DNA from: Marinobacter santoriniensis NKSG1
Lineage (GTDB): Bacteria > Pseudomonadota > Gammaproteobacteria > Pseudomonadales > Oleiphilaceae
Direction: 5' to 3'
NCBI RefSeq assembly: GCF_000347775.1
Contig: NZ_APAT01000024.1
Coordinates: 62,001-126,000 of the forward strand
Length of the DNA: 64,000 bases
In this document: piece after piece, positions 36,858 through 44,993 of the stretch
Position numbering within the stretch: the first letter of the stretch is position 1
Layout of the letters: each line of letters starts with the position of its first letter
Position numbers and translations under genes: made by a program
The notes under the pieces: model-generated
Seen by the model: only the letters and a program-made list of their open reading frames with translations
Told to the model about the DNA's origin: nothing
The model's database searches: none

Positions 36858-36999
36858 CGGGTTGTCTCCGCTTCGTTTTTTTACGTTAATCCATTGTTAC
36901 ATTTATAAAGACTGGCAAAACAATGGGCTTTTCGCAAGAAAATGGCGGAAATAACTAAACCCGGTATACAGGTTTTAGCGGAATCGCAAGTGCATGAAT

Positions 37000-37536
37000 T
37001 TAGGATTGATTCGGTTCGCCAAGGCAGCTGGCAAGGAACTCCGTGAACTCCTGCACCACCCGATCAACGCTGTGTTCGAGCCGATGCCCGTCGGGTAACA
37101 CCAGTGTGGTCAGGCGCTGTTCATGGGCCAGTTCCAGAACCGGCATTACCGGGACGACATCGTCGTCCCAGCCATGAATGATCCGGCTGTACCTGGCCTG
37201 GATCAGGGGGCGTGACTGGGGATAGCGGGGCAGGGCAAGTGCCGGTGCCAGCATGAAACACCCGAGCACCGGAGACTCTGAACTCAGTTGTGCACACACC
37301 CAGCCACCCATGCTGGAGCCGGCGAGTACGGTGCGTTCAGGCGTGGCCCCGGCGGTCGCCATCGCGTCGCGCATCTGGGAAAGCCGCACGTCCGGGTCCT
37401 TGCTGCTGCGATGGTCGACTGCAATCGCATGGACGCCTGGAAAGGCCCCTGCGGCCGACTTCATGGCCTGGATCTTGGTGCTTCCCGGGCCGCTTTCGAG
37501 GCCGTGGGAAAGGAAGACATGCAGAGTGTCGGTCAT
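37000..37536 (-). CDS. Alpha/beta-hydrolase, YqiA/YcfP-like
   Basis: This 178-residue compact hydrolase has the nucleophile elbow GSSMGG (Ser in [10 protein letters not shown]), an early [12 protein letters not shown] oxyanion loop and a late DGHRLEHS with the catalytic histidine. An aspartate is available in HGWDDDVVP. Size and motifs fit the small esterase-like YqiA/YcfP group. It starts on the stop codon of the LLM oxidoreductase gene (ATGA), so the two are co-translated. The substrate is unknown. Confidence 0.85.
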   Translation of the reverse strand: MTDTLHVFLSHGLESGPGSTKIQAMKSAAGAFPGVHAIAVDHRSSKDPDVRLSQMRDAMATAGATPERTVLAGSSMGGWVCAQLSSESPVLGCFMLAPALALPRYPQSRPLIQARYSRIIHGWDDDVVPVMPVLELAHEQRLTTLVLPDGHRLEHSVDRVVQEFTEFLASCLGEPNQS

Positions 37537-38528
37537 TGCGGGCTCCGGGTGGCTGCAAGAATATCGAGGGCGTGTCGCCGTTTCTCAGGGTCGTAGATGT
37601 CCACGGTAAACATCAATTCATCGACCTCCACCGTGCTCAGCAACTGGTCGAGTTGCTGGCGAATGGCCTCGGCGTCTCCCAGTAGCTGTAACCCCAGAAA
37701 ATCTTTCACACTGGCTTCCTCGCCGGCGTTCCAGAGGCCCGCCATGGATTTGACCGGTGGTTTCATCCAGAGCGGCTGGCCCCGGAAGAGTGCGAGGATA
37801 CGCTGATAGCTGGTGGTGGCCAGGAAGCGGGCCTCATCCACGGAGTCGGCGGGAATCGCGGGCACCGCCAGCATGCTGTAGGGGCGGTCCAGCTGATCCG
37901 AGGGCTGGAAGTTGTCCCGGTAGACCCGGAGCGCTTCCCGATACAGACGAGGCGCAAAGTGGCCGGCAAACGCGTAGGGGAGGCCTCGCATGGCAGCCAA
38001 CTGGGCGCTGAAAAGACTGGACCCCAGGAGCCAGATGGGCACATGGGTGCCGGCGCCGGGGATTGCCTTGACCGACTGGCCGGGCTGAAGTGGCCCCAGC
38101 AGCGTCTGGAGGCGGCTTACGTCCTCCGGAAACTGCTCCGCGCCCAGTCCGTCCCTGCGCAGGGCCCGTGCGGTGACCGGATCGGTGCCGGGCGCCCGCC
38201 CCAGGCCCAGGTCGATCCGGCCCGGGTAGAGGGACTCCAGCGTCCCGAACTGCTCGGCGATCACCAGTGGTGGATGGTTCGGTAGCATTACACCGCCGGA
38301 ACCCACGCGGATGCTCCGGGTCTGGCCGGCGATGTGACCGATCAAAACCGAAGTGGCGGAGCTGGAAATGCCTTCCATGTTGTGATGTTCGGCAAGCCAG
38401 AATCGCCTGAAACCGAGCGCCTCGGCATGCTGGGCATAGGCCACGCTATTGGCCAGTGTGGTGCCGACGTTGTCACCTTCGCGAACCGAGGCAAGCTCGA
38501 GCAGGGAATAATCGGGTTGATCGGACAT
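37533..38528 (-). CDS. LLM-class flavin-dependent oxidoreductase (MsnO8-like)
   Basis: This 331-residue TIM-barrel flavoprotein is of the bacterial luciferase-like monooxygenase superfamily. It begins with [23 protein letters not shown] and continues [26 protein letters not shown]. It then has [23 protein letters not shown] and [14 protein letters not shown], the hallmark stretch of the MsnO8-type subgroup. It probably uses FMNH2 from a separate reductase. No substrate can be inferred. It sits eight bases after the phosphoesterase gene and overlaps the hydrolase gene, forming a three-gene run. Confidence 0.92.
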   Translation of the reverse strand: MSDQPDYSLLELASVREGDNVGTTLANSVAYAQHAEALGFRRFWLAEHHNMEGISSSATSVLIGHIAGQTRSIRVGSGGVMLPNHPPLVIAEQFGTLESLYPGRIDLGLGRAPGTDPVTARALRRDGLGAEQFPEDVSRLQTLLGPLQPGQSVKAIPGAGTHVPIWLLGSSLFSAQLAAMRGLPYAFAGHFAPRLYREALRVYRDNFQPSDQLDRPYSMLAVPAIPADSVDEARFLATTSYQRILALFRGQPLWMKPPVKSMAGLWNAGEEASVKDFLGLQLLGDAEAIRQQLDQLLSTVEVDELMFTVDIYDPEKRRHALDILAATRSPQ

Positions 38529-38536
38529 GGCGCTCC

Positions 38537-39166
38537 TCAGAGGTCCAGAACCACGGGCGGATTCAGTGGCTTGAAACTGCCAGTGCAGGTGCTGGCATTG
38601 ACGAACAGCGAGTTACCCTGCTGTTTCTGCCCGTAGCTTTCGTGAATGTGGCCAAAAATGTGGAGTCTGGGCTGCCGGTTTTCAACGGCGACGGCAAGAT
38701 CCTCGCAGCCGACGGACAGGTCGCCTTTGCCGTCCGGCACGATATCCAGGATGCCCGCGGGTGGCCCATGGGTGATCAGAACATCGATTTTCTCGGGGAT
38801 CATGGACCAGCGTTCAGCGATGGCATCGCCCCGTTCAAGATTGAAGGCCCAGTTAAAGAACACCGGTGTCCATGGACTGCCCCAGAACCGAAGACCTTCA
38901 ATCTCGACGCCGCCGTCCTGCAGATAACAGGCGTGTTTCAACAGGCCACGGGCCTCCTCCGGTTCATCCTGAAAGCACCAGTCGTGGTTGCCGGCGATCA
39001 GGATCTTGTGTCGGTGGGGCAGACTTCCCAGCCAGTCATCCAGGTCTTCCAGATCGTCGAGTGTGCCCCGGGCGAGGCTGTCCCCGGCGTGAATCAGCAG
39101 GTCGCCTTCGGGGACCTGAATTTGGCGGTGCATGCCGTGGGTGTCCGAAATACAGACGATTCTCAT
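38537..39166 (-). CDS. Calcineurin-like metallophosphoesterase
   Basis: This 209-residue enzyme has all the metal-binding motifs of the calcineurin-like fold: SDTHG (residues 7-11), HAGD, GNHD, THGPP and GHIHES. It resembles the single-domain phosphoesterases similar to mammalian MPPED proteins. The likely activity is hydrolysis of a phosphodiester such as a cyclic nucleotide, but the substrate is unknown. It is the first gene of the minus-strand group ending with the small hydrolase. Confidence 0.9.
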   Translation of the reverse strand: MRIVCISDTHGMHRQIQVPEGDLLIHAGDSLARGTLDDLEDLDDWLGSLPHRHKILIAGNHDWCFQDEPEEARGLLKHACYLQDGGVEIEGLRFWGSPWTPVFFNWAFNLERGDAIAERWSMIPEKIDVLITHGPPAGILDIVPDGKGDLSVGCEDLAVAVENRQPRLHIFGHIHESYGQKQQGNSLFVNASTCTGSFKPLNPPVVLDL

Positions 39167-39259
39167 TGATTCGGATCCTGTGTCGCGTGGTCCAGGGGCA
39201 AACGTTCAGCATCTACGATACCATTTCCGTCCACTGACACCCCATCCTATGGAGCGTTC

Positions 39260-40096
39260 ATGCGTCTGATCCTGAGCCGGAAGGGTTTCGATTCCTCCGC
39301 CGGTGGTTGTCCGAGCCCGGTGCTGCCAGACGGCTCTTTATGTGTGCTACCCATTCCCGATCCCCAGTCCGGCATACGGTATTCAGATATTCATTACGGA
39401 GGTCGACAGCTTGGCAAGATTGCTGCTGACCTGACCGGTGGTCGGGTGGGGCGGGGGCATGGAGCCCACCTGGATCCCGATCTGCTGGCATCGTCCCTGC
39501 CCAGAGCATCGGGCTGGCGGCCACTGCTCGGCCAGATGGGAGCGGCCCAGGGCCACCTGCGCAACCAGGGCGTGCAGGCGGGTGATCTCTTTCTGTTTTT
39601 TGGCGTATTCCGCCCGGCGCATATACATCAGCGGCGTTGGCGATTTGTGCCGGGCACTCGTCCCTTCCATGCCATCTGGGGGTGGCTGGAAGTGGGGCAG
39701 GTGATCCCGGTCGATAAACTTGAGGCAAGCGAATTGCCCTGGGCCCGGTATCATCCGCACTTCCGGTATTCGCAGGACCCTTCGAATACGCTGTATGTCG
39801 CGTCGGACAGCGGCGTCTTTCCGCGTTTGGCGGACCGGCTGATACTGACCGATCCGGCTGCCCGACTGCCGACCCGATGGCGCCTGCCGTCGGCGTTTTT
39901 CCCATCCGGTGGGAAAATCCCGCTAAGCTATCACCATAATCCGGATCGTTGGCGGCTCGATCCTCCCTGGTGTTACCTCACGTGCGCGGCAAGGGGGCAG
40001 GAGTTTGTGCTGGATCTGAGCGTGTATTCAGAGCTTGAAGGTTGGGTGGCGGCGCTTACTGAAGAGGCCGGAGTGACGACAGAACGGGGAATATAA
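39260..40096 (+). CDS. Nmad3-family putative nucleotide modification protein
   Basis: This 278-residue protein starts MRLILSRKGFDSSAGGCPSP and continues with LPDGSLCVLPIPDPQSGIRYSDI. This pattern matches the family called nucleotide modification associated domain 3 (Nmad3), which comparative genomics linked to base-modification systems in phages. It also carries GDLFLFFGVFRP and HAIWGWLEVGQV. No biochemical function is proven. Here it is chromosomal, starts behind a GGAG site, and its stop is one base before an MscS-type channel gene, so the two are co-expressed. No DNA methylase, restriction or phage gene is near. Confidence 0.75.
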   Translation: MRLILSRKGFDSSAGGCPSPVLPDGSLCVLPIPDPQSGIRYSDIHYGGRQLGKIAADLTGGRVGRGHGAHLDPDLLASSLPRASGWRPLLGQMGAAQGHLRNQGVQAGDLFLFFGVFRPAHIHQRRWRFVPGTRPFHAIWGWLEVGQVIPVDKLEASELPWARYHPHFRYSQDPSNTLYVASDSGVFPRLADRLILTDPAARLPTRWRLPSAFFPSGGKIPLSYHHNPDRWRLDPPWCYLTCAARGQEFVLDLSVYSELEGWVAALTEEAGVTTERGI

Positions 40097-40097
40097 G

Positions 40098-41240
40098 ATG
40101 GCGGAGAATCTGATCGAGTCTCTTGTCGCGCAGTTCAGACAGAACCTGGGCGACACTCTGGATGCGCTCGGAGGCGGTCCGGTGAATCTCGGCGAACTGG
40201 GCGTTTATCTTTTGAGTCAGGTTCTGGTTTCCCTTGTCTACCTCGGTCTGTTTTTCGGGGGATATCTGGTCATTACCTGGGTGGCGCGACTGGTGATTGG
40301 CCGATCGAGAGCCCAGTCTCCGGCCTTCGGACATGCGACGGCCGCCCTGCGATATCTGGCGATATTGGGTGCTTTTTTGGCAATATTGGCTCAGTTCGGC
40401 GCGGGGGCTGCGTTTTTGACCGCGGCGGCCAAGGCCGGTTTCATGGCCATGGGGTTTTATCTGGGTTGGCTGATCATCGGCCATGTCCTCCGGCGCTCGA
40501 TGGCCCGTTATCGAGTGGATCCCTCCATCCGACAGCTGGTCGAAAACCTGTTTTCCGTACTCCTGGTGACCTTCGCGATTGCCACCGTCCTGGCACAGTT
40601 CGGTTTTGATGTGGTGTCGATCGTTGCGGGGCTGGGCGTCGTAGGTATCGCCGTGGGTTTCGCCGCCCAGTCGACGCTGTCCAATTTTATTGCCGGTATT
40701 ACGCTGCTGGTGGAGCGGCCCTTCCGGATTGGTGACTGGGTAACGATTAACGTTCAGGATGGAAAAGTCGTCAAGATTGCCCTCCGGACCACCTGGCTTC
40801 GAACCCGGGACAACATCTTCACCATGATCCCCAACGACAGTGTCGCCTCGTCGGAAATCGTCAATTACAGTGCCGAAGGCGCGACGCGGCTGAACATACC
40901 GGTTGGCATTGCCTACAAGGAATCCGCCCAGGCGGCCAGGGAATCCATCATGCCGGTATTGAGGGCTCACCCCGAGGTTCTCCAGTCGATCGGATTCGAG
41001 CCAAGGGTGCTGTTGACCAGCCTCGGGGATTCGTCGGTGAACCTGACGGTCCAGGCCTGGATTGCACCAGACAGCCTTGATGTGCAGCCGCGGATCATGG
41101 CGGACATTCTGGAACGAATCAAAGAAGCCCTCGACGCTGCCGGTATCGAAATTCCGTTCCCTCATTTGCAGCTCTTTATAGACGATGCCAAGGGCCTGAA
41201 GCCCGTCATCGAACCGCTTTATCCAAAGATGGCGCAGTAG
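40098..41240 (+). CDS. MscS-family mechanosensitive ion channel
   Basis: This 380-residue protein has a few N-terminal helices, then the pore helix TM3 with the glycine/alanine pattern VGIAVGFAAQSTLSNFIAGITLLVERPFRIGDWV, followed by the beta domain and C-terminal domain (HLQLFIDDAKG). It forms a channel that opens under membrane tension to release solutes during osmotic downshock, fitting a salt-adapted cell. The gene follows the Nmad3-family gene after one base. Its N-terminal region is longer than in E. coli MscS. Confidence 0.92.
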   Translation: MAENLIESLVAQFRQNLGDTLDALGGGPVNLGELGVYLLSQVLVSLVYLGLFFGGYLVITWVARLVIGRSRAQSPAFGHATAALRYLAILGAFLAILAQFGAGAAFLTAAAKAGFMAMGFYLGWLIIGHVLRRSMARYRVDPSIRQLVENLFSVLLVTFAIATVLAQFGFDVVSIVAGLGVVGIAVGFAAQSTLSNFIAGITLLVERPFRIGDWVTINVQDGKVVKIALRTTWLRTRDNIFTMIPNDSVASSEIVNYSAEGATRLNIPVGIAYKESAQAARESIMPVLRAHPEVLQSIGFEPRVLLTSLGDSSVNLTVQAWIAPDSLDVQPRIMADILERIKEALDAAGIEIPFPHLQLFIDDAKGLKPVIEPLYPKMAQ

Positions 41241-41283
41241 CAGGGTCGTCGTGGATTAATCCACCGGATCAAAGGAGGTACAC

Positions 41284-42042
41284 GTGGCAGAGGCAGGCGA
41301 TTACTACGAAAACAACACGACTCTGGCGCAATACCTGGAATTTCATTTCGGTGAGGCCTGGCATGGCGAACCGAACTTTCCAAAAGAACTGGCGAGACTG
41401 TGCATCGATGCGATGGACGGTCGTTATCCGGGCAAAGCACTGGATCTCGGGTGCGCATGCGGACGCGCGACCTTTGAGTTGGCGACCCACTTTAATCATG
41501 TTGAGGGCATTGATTTCTCTGACGCTTTTGTGCGGCAGGCCTCCACGATGGCCCGGGACGGATGGGTGCGCTACGCCAGGCCGGAAGAGGGGGAGCTGGT
41601 CAGTCACCGGGAGGTCAGCCTGGCCGCACTCGGGCTGGCGGAGACCGCCGGGAAAGTGGCGTTTCATCAGGGTGATGCCTGTCAGCTGGGTTCAGAATTC
41701 GGTGGCTACGATCTGGTACTGGCGGCCAATCTGATCGACCGCTTGTATAAGCCCTCCGAATTCCTGACCCGGATCCATGAGCGGATCAATGATCAGGGGC
41801 TGCTGGTGATCGCATCTCCGTACACGTGGCTGGAGGAGTATACGCCGAAGGCGGAATGGGTCGGGGGCTTTCTCAGGAACGGGGAGGCCTACACGACCCT
41901 CGATGGGCTTAAAGACCTGCTTGCACCGCACTTCGAGCTCTTGGTAGGGCCCCACAGCATCCCGTTCGTAATTCGGGAAACCCGCAACAAATACCAACAC
42001 AGCTTCTCGGAAGTGACCGTCTGGGAAAAACGGGAAGGCTGA
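41284..42042 (+). CDS. Putative 4-mercaptohistidine N1-methyltransferase (OvoA C-terminal type)
   Basis: This 252-residue SAM-dependent methyltransferase has motif I LDLGCACGRATFELA (residues 54-68). Stretches shared with the C-terminal domain of ovothiol synthase OvoA are GDACQL, LAANLIDRLYKPSEFL, ASPYTWLEEYTP and PFVIRETRNKYQHSFSE. In OvoA this domain makes ovothiol A by N-methylating 5-thiohistidine (the enzyme name uses 4-mercaptohistidine). Here it is a free-standing protein with a strong AAAGGAGG site and a GTG start. The sulfoxide-synthase half is not in the window, so the pathway must be completed elsewhere or the substrate differs. Confidence 0.85.
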   Translation: MAEAGDYYENNTTLAQYLEFHFGEAWHGEPNFPKELARLCIDAMDGRYPGKALDLGCACGRATFELATHFNHVEGIDFSDAFVRQASTMARDGWVRYARPEEGELVSHREVSLAALGLAETAGKVAFHQGDACQLGSEFGGYDLVLAANLIDRLYKPSEFLTRIHERINDQGLLVIASPYTWLEEYTPKAEWVGGFLRNGEAYTTLDGLKDLLAPHFELLVGPHSIPFVIRETRNKYQHSFSEVTVWEKREG

Positions 42043-42081
42043 GCCGGGGCGTTGCTGCCCCGGCCTGGATTTTTGTGCCGA

Positions 42082-43041
42082 TCAGAGGCCGCCGTGGTAA
42101 TTGGCGGGCACAAATTCATAGCCCTTGTCGGCCTTGTTGAGATGACCGAGCCCCGGGAATGACAGATGGGCCGATCCGATCAGATAGCCCTTGTCCGCAG
42201 CCCGGGCGAACTCCTGATTGCGTTCCATGACTGCTTTCTCGGGAGTGGTGTCGAACTGGATCGCGACATCGGGTTCAGGGAACTGGACCGTCGCGACGTG
42301 AATCAGGTCGCCCCACAGCATCATCACCTGGCCATCACTTTCCACGCGATACATGGTGTGGCCGGGCGTGTGCCCCGGCGCTTCAACCGCCTTGATCCCC
42401 GGGAGCAGCTGCGCGTCGCCTTCGAAGGCCTTGAAGTGCCCGGCCTTCACATAGGGGTTCAGGGACGCCATGGCACCCTTGAAAAAGCCCTTGGCGTCTT
42501 CATTGGCCGCCTCCAGGTTGGATTCGCTGAGCCAGTAATCGGCATCGTCCTGGCTGGCCCGAATGGTGGCGTTGGGGAAAGCCATCTTGCCATCGGACAT
42601 CAGACCGCCGACGTGATCCGGATGCATGTGCGTGATGAAGACATCGTCGACCTGTTCCGGCTCATAGCCGGAGGCGCGCAGATTCTCAACGAGATTTCCC
42701 AGGGTGGGTCCGAACAGGCTGCCGGCACCGGTATCGACCAGCACCAGTTTTTCTCCGGTATTGATGAGATAGCCGTTTACGGAGGTATCCAGCGGCGCCG
42801 AAAGGTAATTACTGGCCAGGCGCTCATGGACGTGTTCTTTGGTTGTATTGAGCAGCAGATCATCGACCGGCAGTTTGACGGTGCCGTCAGACAGGGCGGT
42901 GATCTCATAATTGCCGAGCATGACCCGGTAATAGCCCGGAGCCTGCTCCTTGACCATGGGGGCTCCAGCCAGGGCCTGTCCGGTAAACAGGGCCCCCGCC
43001 ACCAGAGCGGCGGTTGTTGAACGGCGAAGTGTGGTCTGCAT
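42082..43041 (-). CDS. Periplasmic metallo-beta-lactamase-fold hydrolase
   Basis: This 319-residue protein has a signal peptide (cleavage near ALA-GAP, about residue 25). The zinc motif THMHPDHVGG, the later APGHTPGHTMYRV and WGDLIHVA complete the metal sites of the metallo-beta-lactamase fold. It belongs to the exported hydrolase group rather than to true beta-lactamases, so antibiotic resistance should not be inferred. I start it at 43041 after GGAGG. The longer frame has no signal peptide. It is convergent with the OvoM-type gene, and its substrate is unknown. Confidence 0.9.
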   Translation of the reverse strand: MQTTLRRSTTAALVAGALFTGQALAGAPMVKEQAPGYYRVMLGNYEITALSDGTVKLPVDDLLLNTTKEHVHERLASNYLSAPLDTSVNGYLINTGEKLVLVDTGAGSLFGPTLGNLVENLRASGYEPEQVDDVFITHMHPDHVGGLMSDGKMAFPNATIRASQDDADYWLSESNLEAANEDAKGFFKGAMASLNPYVKAGHFKAFEGDAQLLPGIKAVEAPGHTPGHTMYRVESDGQVMMLWGDLIHVATVQFPEPDVAIQFDTTPEKAVMERNQEFARAADKGYLIGSAHLSFPGLGHLNKADKGYEFVPANYHGGL

Positions 43042-43141
43042 AGGTTCCTCCAGATTCAGGTTGTCGGTGTTTTCATCAGAACTGCGAGACGGAGGAATAC
43101 GGCTCTTCTGCCGAGGCCGATCAGTCGGTAGCTGCCCTGAC

Positions 43142-43942
43142 CTACCCGGGCCGTCCCCGGGACAGCATTTCCCGTCGGCTTGCGCGTTCCTGACGCCGAC
43201 GGGTTTCAGTGCGTTCCGACAGGGCTCGCTGGACATACTGGATATGGGCGCCAGCAAGCGAACGGGCATCCTCCGCGCGGCCCTCCATAATGGCGTTGAA
43301 CAGAAGGCTGTGCTGTTGTTTCAGGCCGTTCCGGTTTTCGGTCTCACTGGCGTTCATGCCGTCGATGTTGGTTACCATGCTGCGCTCAAGCATCCGGAAG
43401 AGGTTCCGGACCGTGAGCAACAGCACCGCATTGTGGCTGGCCTCGGCAATGGACAGGTGAAAGCGGGCGTCGGCTTCGCCCTCGGCTTTCACATTCCGGC
43501 CTGAGTCATCAGCGTAGCAGGCCTGAAGCGCGTCGTGAGTCTCGGTCAGTCGGGCGCGATCCGCCTGGGTCGCCCGTTGAGCCGCGTAATAAGCGCAGTC
43601 GGCTTCCAGGGTCCGCCGAAATTCCAGCAGATCGCGGCGGGCTTCCGGGTGATGTTCCAGCAGCTCGACCAGCGGATCGCTGAAGCTGGTGCCCAGGTTC
43701 TCCGTTACATAATGGCCGCCACCCTGGCGGCTGATCAGCAACCCTTTTGCGGCGAGCCTGTGCACCGCCTCTCTCAGTGAGGCGCGGGACACCCCGAACT
43801 GCTCTGCAAGGCTGCGTTCCGGTGGGAGTCGCTCGCCCGGGTTGAGGGTACCTTCCAGAATCATCGTTTCGAGCGCTTCAACGATGGTATCCGCCAGTCG
43901 CTGGGGCGTGATTTTTCCAATGGGCATGATGGCGTCGTTCAT
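43142..43942 (-). CDS. lldR: FadR/GntR-family regulator, LldR-like
   Basis: This 266-residue regulator has an N-terminal winged helix (LADTIVEALETMILEGTLNPGERLPPERSLAEQF, then VSRASLREAVHRLAAKGLL). A C-terminal FCD ligand domain contains FRRTLEADCAYYAA and the metal-binding histidines of FHLSIAEASHN. It diverges from lldEFG, and ATTGGT-type palindromes lie upstream of both, the site type bound by LldR/PdhR. L-lactate would be the inducer. The start is either 43942 or 43927; neither has a clear ribosome site. Confidence 0.88.
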   Translation of the reverse strand: MNDAIMPIGKITPQRLADTIVEALETMILEGTLNPGERLPPERSLAEQFGVSRASLREAVHRLAAKGLLISRQGGGHYVTENLGTSFSDPLVELLEHHPEARRDLLEFRRTLEADCAYYAAQRATQADRARLTETHDALQACYADDSGRNVKAEGEADARFHLSIAEASHNAVLLLTVRNLFRMLERSMVTNIDGMNASETENRNGLKQQHSLLFNAIMEGRAEDARSLAGAHIQYVQRALSERTETRRRQERASRREMLSRGRPG

Positions 43943-43954
43943 GTTGGTGTAAAA

Positions 43955-43969
43955 ATTGGTCCGACCAAT
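43955..43969. promoter_or_regulatory. LldR-type operator upstream of lldR
   Basis: ATTGGT-CCG-ACCAAT is a perfect 6-bp inverted repeat with a 3-base centre, matching the FadR-family (LldR/PdhR) consensus. It lies 12 bases before the lldR start and supports autoregulation. Confidence 0.7.
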
Positions 43970-44096
43970 AATTAGTGTACCGTTGCTGCGCCTTGTGTTT
44001 ACAGAGTGCGCGCTAGGGCCTGATACTAAAGTATTAGATAACGCCTTTGACTGGCCCGTCGTCACCCTCCAGATTTGTCCACTTCCCTGAGTGTTT

Positions 44097-44112
44097 AATG
44101 GTCTGACCAATT
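44097..44112. promoter_or_regulatory. LldR-type operator upstream of lldE
   Basis: AATGGT-CTG-ACCAAT matches the lldR-proximal site in both arms with one mismatch. It lies 44 bases before the lldE start. Two sites about 140 bases apart could allow DNA looping between the divergent promoters. Confidence 0.6.
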
Positions 44113-44156
44113 TGGGTGGTCGCTCCGGAACCCGGGCGATCACCAAGGAGATCCTG

Positions 44157-44993
44157 ATGAGTGAGCTGTTTTACGATGCAGCGCCCAATGCCACCCGCGT
44201 TGCGCCCGAGCGGCCGGTACCCCGTCATTACCCCGCCAAACCGCCTGAGGTCATTCTGTTTGGCACCTGTGTGGTGGACCTGTTTTTTCCCGAGGCCGGC
44301 CTTGATGCGATCCGATTGCTGGAACGGGAGGGTATCCAGGTCCGCTTTCCGGCAAATCAGAGCTGTTGTGGCCAGCCGGCCTGGACCTCCGGGTATGTAG
44401 CGGAAGCGAGGGCCGTCGCACGGGCCCAGTTGGAGTTGCTGGATGCGGGCCTGCCGGTGGTGGTCCCCTCGGGATCCTGTGCCGGGATGTTTCGGCAGCA
44501 TTACCGTGAGCTGTTCGCCGGCGATGCCGGCATGCTGGAAAAAGTCGAACGCCTGTCGGAGCAGACTTTCGAACTGTCGGAATTCCTGGTCCACGTCTGT
44601 CGCGTGAACTGGCAGGATCTGGGATCGCCAACCCGTGTGGCGTTGCACACCTCCTGTTCGGCCCGGCGGGAGATGAATACGCACCTGCACGCCCGTGAGC
44701 TGCTGGACAAACTGTCCAATGTGGAACGTGTCGATCATGACCATGAAAGCGAGTGCTGCGGCTTTGGCGGAACCTTCTCGGTGCGGATGCCGGAAATTTC
44801 CGGCGCCATGGTGAAAGACAAGACGCAATCCCTGGTCGCCTCCGGTGCCGATGAAATGGTAACGGCCGATGGCGGTTGCCTGATGAACATCAATGGTTCA
44901 CTCGACAAGCAACGGGAGGCCTTCCGGGGACGGCACCTGGCCAGTTTCCTCTGGGAGCGGGTTTCCGGTGAACGTAAAGAGGAGGTCGCATGA
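44157..44993 (+). CDS. lldE: L-lactate utilisation protein LldE/LutA (Fe-S oxidoreductase)
   Basis: This 278-residue subunit of the LldEFG (LutABC) L-lactate dehydrogenase complex contains two CCG cysteine-rich domains. These show FPANQSCCGQPAWTSGY in the first half and ESECCGFGGTFSVRMPE in the second, of the kind that bind iron-sulfur clusters in heterodisulfide-reductase-like proteins. The ATG at 44157 follows AAGGAG by six bases; a longer frame lacks support. The gene leads the operon under a putative LldR site and overlaps lldF by ATGA. Confidence 0.94.
   Translation: MSELFYDAAPNATRVAPERPVPRHYPAKPPEVILFGTCVVDLFFPEAGLDAIRLLEREGIQVRFPANQSCCGQPAWTSGYVAEARAVARAQLELLDAGLPVVVPSGSCAGMFRQHYRELFAGDAGMLEKVERLSEQTFELSEFLVHVCRVNWQDLGSPTRVALHTSCSARREMNTHLHARELLDKLSNVERVDHDHESECCGFGGTFSVRMPEISGAMVKDKTQSLVASGADEMVTADGGCLMNINGSLDKQREAFRGRHLASFLWERVSGERKEEVA

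Noticed and set aside
42082..43041. A beta-lactamase resistance gene
   Set aside because: It has the metallo-beta-lactamase fold and a signal peptide, but the sequence fits the general exported hydrolase group and gives no support for antibiotic cleavage.
43942..44146. N-terminal extension of lldR by 68 residues
   Set aside because: The extension covers both operator palindromes and does not resemble the FadR family; the winged helix starts soon after 43942.
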